A stretch of DNA of 64,000 nt, from assembly GCF_003350475.1 (NCBI RefSeq), contig NZ_QQAV01000002.1, positions 372,001 through 436,000 of the forward strand, read 5' to 3'. The first letter of the stretch is position 1; each line of letters opens with the position of its first letter. The DNA is from Pseudacidovorax intermedius (GTDB taxonomy: Bacteria > Pseudomonadota > Gammaproteobacteria > Burkholderiales > Burkholderiaceae_C). Of the stretch, positions 56,997-64,000 are shown one piece after another. Below the pieces are notes generated by a model. That model saw only the letters and a list, made by a program, of their open reading frames with translations. It was not told the DNA's origin and made no database searches. Both the position numbers and the translations under genes were made by a program.

Positions 56997-57303
56997 GGCG
57001 TCGGGCGTGGGAAGGTTCTGCCACCGGGGGCGGGGTCAGCGGCACCTCTGCCACACCGTCCGGGGGCGCCGGCGGCTGGCGCAACGCAGCGGCCGCCGAG
57101 CGATGGCGCCACCACCCGGGCAGCATGCCGAGCGCGCCCACCACCAGGCCGGCGGCGAAGGCCGCGAGCACCACCAGTACCAGCGGCCCGCGCCAGGAGG
57201 TGCCGAAGAAGAAGTGCACGGTGGTCTCGTGCTGGTTGTTCAGCGCAAAGGCGAACAGGGTAAAAAAAATGGCTGCCTTGAGCAGCCACAGGAGGTATTT
57301 CAT
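56986..57303 (-). CDS. lapA: Lipopolysaccharide assembly protein LapA
   Basis: The 105-residue protein has two membrane helices, YLLWLLKAAIFFTLFAFALNNQ (about 3-24) and LVLVVLAAFAAGLVVGALGM (about 41-60), the DUF1049 layout. A Pro-rich cytoplasmic tail follows. It acts with LapB. The order rpsA-ihfB-lapA-lapB is conserved in gamma- and betaproteobacteria. The 167-base gap to ihfB holds a GTCCCG/CGGGAC hairpin and no gene. Confidence 0.92.
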   Translation of the reverse strand: MKYLLWLLKAAIFFTLFAFALNNQHETTVHFFFGTSWRGPLVLVVLAAFAAGLVVGALGMLPGWWRHRSAAAALRQPPAPPDGVAEVPLTPPPVAEPSHARRHGL

Positions 57304-57470
57304 CGCCAGGCCACTCCGGTGCGAACTGCGTTCCGGTGAGGGGGCAGCGGCCACACGAAGCAGGGCGCGTGAAGGCAATATCTCGTCATGAAGGTCCCGA
57401 TGGCGGGACGATTCTAAGTAGGAGGCCTTGGCCCATCCGCCCCATCAAGGACGAAGGGCCGCGGCCTGGC

Positions 57471-57761
57471 TCATGCCTCGCTCGAACGGTCCACGGCTTC
57501 GCGCAGGGCCTTGCCCGGCTTGAAGTGCGGCACGCGCTTCTCGGGGATCTGCACGCTTTCGCCCGAGCGCGGATTGCGGCCCAGGCGAGGCGGGCGGCGG
57601 CTCACCGAAAAGCTGCCGAAGCCGCGGATCTCGATGCGATGCCCCCGCACCAGCGCGTCGCTCATGGCGTCAAGAATGGTCTTGACGGCCTGCTCGGCAT
57701 CGCGGTGCGTGAGCTGCGCAAAGCGGGCGGCGAGTTCTTCGACCAGATCGGAACGTGTCAT
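57471..57761 (-). CDS. ihfB: Integration host factor subunit beta
   Basis: The 96-residue protein begins [17 protein letters not shown] and shows the IHF/HU pattern: [46 protein letters not shown]. Pro in the GRNPRSG arm intercalates into DNA. With the alpha subunit it bends DNA sharply at specific sites. A start three codons upstream is possible (GTG) but the family N-terminus is MTRSDL. It lies 60 bases after rpsA. Confidence 0.95.
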   Translation of the reverse strand: MTRSDLVEELAARFAQLTHRDAEQAVKTILDAMSDALVRGHRIEIRGFGSFSVSRRPPRLGRNPRSGESVQIPEKRVPHFKPGKALREAVDRSSEA

Positions 57762-57821
57762 TGCTGGCACACGGCGGGCCAGGACGCTTGCGCGTCCACG
57801 GCCTGCCGCGATCCGGGTCGA

Positions 57822-59507
57822 TTACTTGTCGCTGCCGTCCAGCTTGGCACGCAGCAGGGCGCCCAGGCTGGTGGTGCCGGCGTTCTCGCGGGCCGACTGC
57901 TGGCTCAGGCTGGCCATGGCTTCTTGCTGGTCGACCATGTCCTTCTGGCGGATCGACAGCTGGATGCTGCGGTTCTTGCGGTCCACGTTGGTGACCACGG
58001 CCGTGACTTCGTCGCCTTCCTTCAGCACGTTGCGGGCATCTTCCACGCGGTCGCGGGAGATTTCCGAAGCGCGCAGGTAGCCGACGACGTCGCCGCCCAG
58101 GTCGATCTCGGCGCCACGGGCGTCCACGGTCTTGACCTTGCCGGTCACGATCTGGCCCTTGTCATTGACGGACGAGAAGGTGGTGAACGGGTCGCCGTCC
58201 AGCTGCTTGATGCCCAGGCTGATGCGCTCGCGGTCCACGTCGACGGCCAGCACGATGGCTTCGACTTCCTGGCCCTTCTTGTAGTTGCGCACGGCGGTTT
58301 CGCCAGCTTCGTTCCACGACAGGTCGGACAGGTGCACCAGGCCGTCGATACCGGCAGCCAGGCCCACGAACACGCCGAAGTCGGTGATCGACTTGATCGG
58401 GCCCTTGACGCGATCGCCGCGCTTGGTGTTCTGCGCGAACTCCTGCCACGGGTTGGCCTTGCACTGCTTCATGCCCAGGCTGATGCGGCGCTTGTCCTCG
58501 TCGATTTCCAGGACCATGACTTCCACTTCGTCGCCCATGGAGACGATCTTGTTGGGAGCCACGTTCTTGTTGGTCCAGTCCATCTCCGACACGTGCACCA
58601 GGCCTTCGATGCCCGGCTCGAGTTCGACGAACGCGCCGTAGTCGGCGATGTTCGTGACCTTGCCGAACAGGCGCGTGCCTTGCGGGTAGCGGCGCGACAC
58701 GCCCAGCCACGGGTCGTCGCCCATCTGCTTGAGGCCCAGCGAGACGCGGTTCTTCTCGGTGTCGAACTTGAGGATCTTGGCGGTGATTTCCTGGCCGGCC
58801 TGAACGACTTCGCTCGGGTGGCGGACACGGCGCCAGGCCATGTCGGTGATGTGCAGCAGACCGTCGATGCCGCCGAGGTCGACGAAGGCACCGTATTCGG
58901 TGATGTTCTTGACCACGCCGCGGACGATGGCGCCTTCCTTCAGCGTTTCCATCAGCTTGGCGCGCTCTTCGCCCATCGAGGCTTCGACCACGGCACGGCG
59001 CGACAGCACGACGTTGTTGCGCTTGCGGTCGAGCTTGATGACCTTGAACTCCATCGTCTTGTTTTCGAAGGGAGTCAGGTCCTTGATCGGACGGGTGTCG
59101 ATTAGCGAGCCCGGCAGGAAGGCGCGGATGCCGTTGACCAGCACCGTGAGGCCGCCCTTGACCTTGCCGCTGGTCGTGCCGGTGACGAACTCACCGGATT
59201 CCAGGGCCTTCTCGAGCGCCAGCCACGAAGCCAGACGCTTGGCCGTGTCGCGCGAGAGGATGGTGTCGCCGTAGCCGTTCTCGACGGAACCGATGGCCAC
59301 GGAGACGAAGTCGCCGGCCTGGACTTCGAGTTCGCCCTTGTCGTTCTTGAATTCGTCGATCGGCACGTAGGCTTCGGACTTCAGGCCTGCATTGACCACG
59401 ACGTGGTTGTGCTCGACGCGGACCACCTCGGCGGTGATCACTTCGCCCGCGCGCATTTCGGAACGCTTCAGGGACTCTTCAAAGAGGGCGGCAAAAGATT
59501 CGGACAT
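57822..59507 (-). CDS. rpsA: 30S ribosomal protein S1
   Basis: The 561-residue protein has six S1 repeats, recognisable by [43 protein letters not shown] and [21 protein letters not shown]. It binds mRNA leaders and brings them to the 30S subunit. The ATG is chosen because GGAAGGAAACTCA precedes it and the family begins [12 protein letters not shown]. About 210 bases separate it from aroA-cmk; this leader has no gene and probably carries the promoter and S1's own control region. Confidence 0.97.
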   Translation of the reverse strand: MSESFAALFEESLKRSEMRAGEVITAEVVRVEHNHVVVNAGLKSEAYVPIDEFKNDKGELEVQAGDFVSVAIGSVENGYGDTILSRDTAKRLASWLALEKALESGEFVTGTTSGKVKGGLTVLVNGIRAFLPGSLIDTRPIKDLTPFENKTMEFKVIKLDRKRNNVVLSRRAVVEASMGEERAKLMETLKEGAIVRGVVKNITEYGAFVDLGGIDGLLHITDMAWRRVRHPSEVVQAGQEITAKILKFDTEKNRVSLGLKQMGDDPWLGVSRRYPQGTRLFGKVTNIADYGAFVELEPGIEGLVHVSEMDWTNKNVAPNKIVSMGDEVEVMVLEIDEDKRRISLGMKQCKANPWQEFAQNTKRGDRVKGPIKSITDFGVFVGLAAGIDGLVHLSDLSWNEAGETAVRNYKKGQEVEAIVLAVDVDRERISLGIKQLDGDPFTTFSSVNDKGQIVTGKVKTVDARGAEIDLGGDVVGYLRASEISRDRVEDARNVLKEGDEVTAVVTNVDRKNRSIQLSIRQKDMVDQQEAMASLSQQSARENAGTTSLGALLRAKLDGSDK

Positions 59508-59718
59508 TGAGTTTCCTTCCGGTCTCTCCAGGTTTCCAGCCGCCCATGCAACATCGCGTGCGGCTGTTTCTATGACTGGAACCGGTGGTTTGGGCAGCGA
59601 AGCCCGGGGGTTTGAGGTTGAACAACCAGCAGGCCGGTGCGCTGACGCGCGAGAGGAGCCTGGCTGGAGCGATAGGCGCACCCGGCAGGGCCGGGGCGCC
59701 GAGCCCGACGAACGCGCT

Positions 59719-61728
59719 TTAATGCGTCTCGAAGGGCTGCGCCTGCCGCCACCAGTCCAGTACCTGCTCGACCGACTGATCGATGCTGAGGAAGGAGTTG
59801 TCCAGGAGGCGGGCGTCCTGCGCGGGCTTGAGGGGGGCGACGCTGCGGTTCGAATCGCGGGCGTCGCGCGCTTCCAGGTCCGCGCGAAGGTCGGCGAGTA
59901 TAGCGGGAATTCCTTTGGAAATCAATTGCTTATGCCGGCGCTCGGCCCGGTGTTCGGCGCTGGCCGTGAGGTAGACCTTGAGGGGCGCGTCGGGAAAGAT
60001 CACCGTGCCCATGTCGCGGCCGTCCGCCACCAGGCCGGGCAGCCTGCGGAAGCTGTGCTGGAGTTCGGTGAGGGCCGTGCGGACGGCGGGCAGGGCCGAC
60101 ACGCGCGAGGCATCCATGCCGGCCGCCTCGGTGCGGATGGCGTCCGTCACGTCTTCGTCGGCCAGAAGCACGCGGCCGGCGTCGAAGCACAGTGGCAGTG
60201 CGCGGGCAAGGTCGGCGATGGCCGCCTCGTGGGCCGGCTCCGGCTCCAGGCCGGCCCGGCGCGTCGCTAGGCCCGCCACGCGGTAGAGCGTGCCCGAATC
60301 CAGGTAGTGATAGCCCAGGCGCAGCGCCAGCTCGGCCGCCAGCGTGCCCTTGCCCGAGGCGGTGGGGCCGTCGACGCAGAGCACTGGCACCTCGTCCGCC
60401 GCGACGACCGAGAACAGGGTTTCGAAATAGTCGGGGAAGGTTTTCGCTACGCATTTCGGGTCGAGGATGCGCACCGGCCGGCGGTCGGGGTTGAAGGCGG
60501 CCAGAGAGAAGCACATGGCCACCCGGTGGTCGTCGTAGGTGTGGATGGCGGCCGGCGTCCACTGGCCGGCGGGCAGCGGATGCACCACGATGAAGTCCGG
60601 CCCCGATTCGACGGTGGCGCCCAGCTTGTGCAGCTCGGCCTCCATGGCGTCGATGCGGTCGGTTTCCTTCACGCGCCAGCTGGCGATGTTGCGCAGCCGG
60701 CAGGGGCCATCGGCATACAGCGCCATCACGGCCAGCGTCATGGCGGCGTCGGGGATGGCATTGCAGTCCAGGTCGATGGCCTTGAGCGGCCAGGCGCCGC
60801 GGCGCACGTCCAGCCAGTTGGGGCCGCTGTCCACCTGGGCGCCCATCTGCCGGGCGGCGTCGATGAAGCGGATGTCGCCCTGGATCGAATCGGAGCCCAC
60901 GCCTTCAATGCGGATGCCGTTCGCGCCCGGCAGCGGCGCCGCCAGCGCGCCCAGGCCGATGAAGTAGCTGGCGGAGGACGCATCCGCTTCCACATGGATG
61001 CGGCCCGGCGTGACGTAGCGGCTACCCTGCGGGATGGTGAATCGGCGCCATTCCTCGCGCTGCACCTGGATGCCGAAGCGGGCAAGCAGGTTGAGCGTGA
61101 TCTCGATGTAAGGCTTGGAGATCAGCTCGCCCACCACCTCGATCACCACGTCGCGGTTGCCGGCCGCCAGCGGCAGGGCCAGCAGCAGGGCCGTGAGGAA
61201 CTGGCTCGACACGTCGCCGCGCACGCGGATCGGTGTGTCGAGCTGCAGGGCCGAGACCTGGGCCGGGCGGATGCGCAGCGGCGGGTAGCCGGGGTTGCCC
61301 AGGTAGTCGATGGGGCAGCCCAGCTGCACCAGGGCGTCGACCAGGTCGCCGATCGGGCGCTCGTGCATGCGCGGCACGCCGCGCAGCTGGAAGTCGCCAC
61401 CCAGCAGCGCTAGCGCCGCCGTCAGTGGCCGCATCGCCGTGCCTGCGTTGCCCAGGAACAGATCGGCCTGCCGCTGCTTCACCTGCCCGCCCAGGCCCTC
61501 GATGCGCAGCACCGCACCGTCACGGGAGAGGGTGCAGCCCAACTGGGCCAGCGACTCCAGCATGACGCGGGTGTCGTCCGAATCCAGCAGATCGTGGATC
61601 TCGGTCGTACCGCTGGCCAGTGCAGCCAGCAGGAGCACGCGGTTGGAGATGCTCTTGGAGCCGGGCAACCGCACGGTGCCGCCGGCGCCGGCCAGCGCGG
61701 GAAGGTCGAGGAACTCGGTGGCGTACAT
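59719..61728 (-). CDS. aroA: Fused 3-phosphoshikimate 1-carboxyvinyltransferase / cytidylate kinase
   Basis: The 669-residue protein holds two enzymes. Residues 1 to about 440 are EPSP synthase ([77 protein letters not shown]). From about 446 comes cytidylate kinase, with P-loop [12 protein letters not shown] at about 453-464, YLDSGTLYR and [21 protein letters not shown]. AroA makes EPSP in the shikimate pathway; Cmk phosphorylates CMP and dCMP. In most bacteria these are separate neighbouring genes; the fusion occurs in some betaproteobacteria. No stop or shift was seen between the halves. Confidence 0.95.
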   Translation of the reverse strand: MYATEFLDLPALAGAGGTVRLPGSKSISNRVLLLAALASGTTEIHDLLDSDDTRVMLESLAQLGCTLSRDGAVLRIEGLGGQVKQRQADLFLGNAGTAMRPLTAALALLGGDFQLRGVPRMHERPIGDLVDALVQLGCPIDYLGNPGYPPLRIRPAQVSALQLDTPIRVRGDVSSQFLTALLLALPLAAGNRDVVIEVVGELISKPYIEITLNLLARFGIQVQREEWRRFTIPQGSRYVTPGRIHVEADASSASYFIGLGALAAPLPGANGIRIEGVGSDSIQGDIRFIDAARQMGAQVDSGPNWLDVRRGAWPLKAIDLDCNAIPDAAMTLAVMALYADGPCRLRNIASWRVKETDRIDAMEAELHKLGATVESGPDFIVVHPLPAGQWTPAAIHTYDDHRVAMCFSLAAFNPDRRPVRILDPKCVAKTFPDYFETLFSVVAADEVPVLCVDGPTASGKGTLAAELALRLGYHYLDSGTLYRVAGLATRRAGLEPEPAHEAAIADLARALPLCFDAGRVLLADEDVTDAIRTEAAGMDASRVSALPAVRTALTELQHSFRRLPGLVADGRDMGTVIFPDAPLKVYLTASAEHRAERRHKQLISKGIPAILADLRADLEARDARDSNRSVAPLKPAQDARLLDNSFLSIDQSVEQVLDWWRQAQPFETH

Positions 61729-61823
61729 GGAAGAAGCAGATGAAGGAGGGCCGCGGGAATCGGGGACTCAGCGCTCGAACGCGGGGGCGACAAGGATCTC
61801 CATCGGCCGACGCGCGCGGGCGC

Positions 61824-62693
61824 TCAATGGGAGAAGGCGGGCTTCAGGGCGGCGCGTGCGCGGCTGGCCCGCCCGATGGCGTCGCCGAGGCCTGTCGCGT
61901 CGCCCGCGGCGATCTGCGCCTCGAAACTCACGAGCGCTTCACGGAAGGCTTGCGACTGACGCAGGACTTCCTCACGGTTGGCCAGCAGGATGTCGCGCCA
62001 GACGGTCGGATCGCCAGCAGCGATGCGCGAGAAGTCGCGGAAGCCGGGGCCGGCCAGTTCGAGCCAGCGGGCGCCATCGGGTTGCTGCGCGACCGACTGC
62101 ATGAAGGCGAAGGCCAGCAGATGGGGCAGATGACTCACCGCCGCCAGGGCGGCATCGTGGCTTGCTGCGCCCATCGTCAGCACGCGGGCGCCGATGCGGC
62201 TCCAGACCTCGATGGCGCGCTGCACCTGCTCGGCGCGCGAGCGTTCGGTGGGCGTGAGGATGACATGCCGGCCCACGAACAGCGCGCCTTCGGCATGCTC
62301 GACGCCTGCGACTTCCTTGCCGGCGATGGGATGGGCGGGCACGAAGTTGCCGGCTTGGTGCTGCAGCGCGCGAAGGCCGGCCTGCACCACGTCGCCCTTG
62401 GTCGAGCCGACGTCCATCAGCAGCGTCTGCTCGCCCAGGCCGTGGCGGATGGCGCTCAGCGTCGACTCCGTCGCGGCCACGGGCACCGCCAGCACCACGA
62501 TGTCGGCGCCTGCGACCGCCTGCAGGGCGGAAGGCGCCCCGGTGTCGATCACGCCCAATTGGCGCGCGCGCTCGGTGGTCGAGGGCGACTTGCTGTAGCC
62601 GACGACCTGGCGCACCAGCCCCGCCTGGCGCAGCGCCAGAGCAAAGGAGCCGCCGATGAGGCCACAGCCGATCAGGCCGAGTTGCTGGAACAT
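61824..62693 (-). CDS. tyrA: Prephenate dehydrogenase
   Basis: The 289-residue protein begins with the NAD loop LGLIGCGLIGGSFALALR, and has LLMDVGSTKGDVV, FVPAHPIAGKEVAGVEHA and LAAVSHLPHLLAFAF (active-site His residues). It oxidises prephenate to 4-hydroxyphenylpyruvate for tyrosine. No ACT or chorismate mutase domain is attached. It lies ten bases after pheA and 95 before aroA-cmk in an aromatic amino acid operon. Confidence 0.95.
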   Translation of the reverse strand: MFQQLGLIGCGLIGGSFALALRQAGLVRQVVGYSKSPSTTERARQLGVIDTGAPSALQAVAGADIVVLAVPVAATESTLSAIRHGLGEQTLLMDVGSTKGDVVQAGLRALQHQAGNFVPAHPIAGKEVAGVEHAEGALFVGRHVILTPTERSRAEQVQRAIEVWSRIGARVLTMGAASHDAALAAVSHLPHLLAFAFMQSVAQQPDGARWLELAGPGFRDFSRIAAGDPTVWRDILLANREEVLRQSQAFREALVSFEAQIAAGDATGLGDAIGRASRARAALKPAFSH

Positions 62694-62703
62694 CCTCGAA
62701 ATC

Positions 62704-63825
62704 TCAGGCCTTGACCGGATAGGCGCCGATGATCTTGAAGAAGGCGCACAGGCCGCGCAGTTCGGCCAGGGCGGCGGCCACGTTCGGCTGGCTGGGATGG
62801 CCGTCGAGGTCGATGTAGAAGTAGTACTCCCATTGGCCGGTGCGGGCGGGACGCGACTCGAAGCGCGTCATCGAGACCTTGTGCTCCTTCAGCGGCACGA
62901 GCAGGTCATGCACCGCACCCGGCTTGTTGGGCACCGAGACGACGAGGCTGGTCATATCGCGCCCCGAGGCCGGCGGCATCGCCAGCGTATGCGGCAGGCA
63001 GATGACGGCGAAGCGCGTGCGGTTGTACGGATCGTCCTGGATGGCGTGGGCGACGATATGGAGGCCGAACTGCGTGGCCGCACGCTCGCCGGCGATTCCG
63101 GCCCAGGCCGGGTTGGTGGCCGCCAGGCGGGCCCCCTCGGCATTGCTGGAGACAGCGCGCCGCTCGGCTTTGGGCAGGTGCTTGGACAGCCAGCCGTGGC
63201 ATTGCGCCAGCGCCTGCGGGTGGGCCATCACGACTTCGATGTCGTCCAGCGAGTTGCGGCTGCACAGCAGGTTGTGACGCACCAGCAGGCTGACCTCGCC
63301 AACCACATGGGCGGGCGAATGCAGGAACAGGTCGAGCGAACGGGCGACGGCGCCCTCGGTGGAGTTCTCCACGCCCACCACGCCGTACTGCGCGCTGCCG
63401 GCGGCCGTGGCGTGGAAGACTTCGTCGAAGGTGGCGCAGTACACCAGGTCGGCCGCACCGCCGAAGTATTCGATGGCGGCTTGTTCGCAGAAGGTGCCTT
63501 CGGGGCCCAGCACCGCCACGCGCTGGGGCGATTCGAGTGCCAGGCAGGCCGACATGATCTCGCGCCAGATGGCTTCGACGTGCGCGCCCTTGAGTGGCCC
63601 GGGGTTGTTGCGCTTGACCTTCTCGATGACCTGCGCGACGCGGTCAGGCCGGAAGTAGGGCGTGCCCTCGCGCTTCTTCACCTCGCCCACCAGTTCGGCC
63701 ACATGGGCGCGCTGGTTCAGCAGGTCGAGCAACTGGGCATCCAGCGCGTCGATGCGCTCGCGCAGGGGCGCAAGGCTGTCGGCGGCGGAGGAAGAAGAGG
63801 GGGGAGGGGATTGGTGAGCGGTCAT
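62704..63825 (-). CDS. pheA: Bifunctional chorismate mutase / prephenate dehydratase (P-protein)
   Basis: The 373-residue protein has an AroQ mutase domain (about 18-100: LAPLRERIDALDAQLLDLLNQRA, REGTPYFRPDRVAQVIEK), a dehydratase domain (about 110-285: VAVLGPEGTFCEQAA, GVVGVENSTEGAV, and the TRF signature in YNRTRFAVI) and an ACT domain (about 300-373: TSLVVSVPNKPGAVHDLL, FESRPARTGQWEYYFYIDL) for phenylalanine feedback. It makes phenylpyruvate from chorismate. It lies 21 bases after serC. Confidence 0.96.
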   Translation of the reverse strand: MTAHQSPPPSSSSAADSLAPLRERIDALDAQLLDLLNQRAHVAELVGEVKKREGTPYFRPDRVAQVIEKVKRNNPGPLKGAHVEAIWREIMSACLALESPQRVAVLGPEGTFCEQAAIEYFGGAADLVYCATFDEVFHATAAGSAQYGVVGVENSTEGAVARSLDLFLHSPAHVVGEVSLLVRHNLLCSRNSLDDIEVVMAHPQALAQCHGWLSKHLPKAERRAVSSNAEGARLAATNPAWAGIAGERAATQFGLHIVAHAIQDDPYNRTRFAVICLPHTLAMPPASGRDMTSLVVSVPNKPGAVHDLLVPLKEHKVSMTRFESRPARTGQWEYYFYIDLDGHPSQPNVAAALAELRGLCAFFKIIGAYPVKA

Positions 63826-63846
63826 CGAGCGGACTCACGCCTGTGT

Positions 63847-64000
63847 TCAGGCGTGCAGGCGCTCGAATTCTCTCATGTAGGACACAAGTGCCTGAACGCC
63901 TTCCAACGGCATGGCGTTGTAGATGCTGGCGCGCATGCCGCCCACGGACTTGTGGCCCTTGAGCTGCAGCAGCCCGGCCGCCTTTGCACCGGTCAGGAAG
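63847..64000 (-). CDS. serC: Phosphoserine aminotransferase, partial (C-terminal 50 residues)
   Basis: The gene runs off the right edge. The visible C-terminus contains [36 protein letters not shown] and ends FERLHA, matching SerC, including the [10 protein letters not shown](I/L)YNA motif that binds substrate. It makes phosphoserine from 3-phosphohydroxypyruvate. The order serC-pheA-tyrA-aroA supports the call. Confidence 0.93.
   Translation of the reverse strand, partial: FLTGAKAAGLLQLKGHKSVGGMRASIYNAMPLEGVQALVSYMREFERLHA

Overview
The window is one continuous stretch of high-GC (roughly 65-70%) bacterial chromosome. Gene content, codon use and synteny point to a betaproteobacterium, most likely of the Comamonadaceae (Acidovorax/Variovorax relatives). 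The supporting signs are a serC-pheA-tyrA-aroA/cmk-rpsA-ihfB-lapA-lapB cluster with AroA and cytidylate kinase fused, Bug and TRAP solute receptors, ExbBD/TonB with HemP, and Mrp antiporter genes of the fused-AB type. No phage, insertion sequence or CRISPR array was found. Genes are densely packed and often overlap by 1-17 bases. REGION 1 (1-16,300): iron and peroxide handling. On the minus strand runs an iron block: a PepSY membrane protein, a DUF2271 protein carrying a covalent-FMN motif, a DUF4198 protein, the flavin transferase ApbE and a membrane-anchored flavodoxin/ferredoxin-reductase protein. These are followed by a Fiu-type siderophore receptor, a PiuC hydroxylase, Bfd, a 23-residue membrane peptide, TonB-ExbB-ExbD and HemP. 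Fur-box-like inverted repeats precede hemP, bfd, fiu and the PepSY gene. Bacterioferritin and ahpC are divergent, followed by ahpF and a BMP-family binding protein. REGION 2 (16,300-25,000): a 161-bp element with 12-bp terminal inverted repeats, then guaD, dcd, a small membrane protein, a YpfJ zinc metallopeptidase, an RhlE-like helicase, a class V aminotransferase, apaH and a CNNM/CorC-family protein. REGION 3 (25,000-44,500): signal transduction around a housekeeping block. A membrane hybrid kinase, an HD-GYP response regulator and a secreted nuclease form one overlapping unit. A CHASE3/GAF hybrid kinase, CheR, CheB and a receiver-kinase form a second one. Between them lie prfB (with its programmed +1 frameshift), a HAD phosphatase, pepN, fbp and tRNA-Thr(CGT). 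Upstream are an alpha/beta hydrolase and a Bug receptor. REGION 4 (44,600-57,300): the mrpAB-C-D-E-F-G cation/proton antiporter operon, a secreted alpha/beta hydrolase, a TRAP transporter (dctP-dctQ-dctM), a ComEA-like DNA-binding protein, and lapA-lapB. REGION 5 (57,400-64,000): ihfB, rpsA, the aroA-cmk fusion, tyrA, pheA and the end of serC. The most interesting system is the flavin/PepSY iron block. The sequence suggests an inner-membrane chain from NADPH through FAD/FMN and a PepSY protein to a covalently flavinylated periplasmic DUF2271 protein, placed next to a siderophore receptor, which would fit periplasmic reduction of imported ferric siderophore. Second is the kinase/HD-GYP/secreted-nuclease unit, which could form a biofilm-dispersal module.
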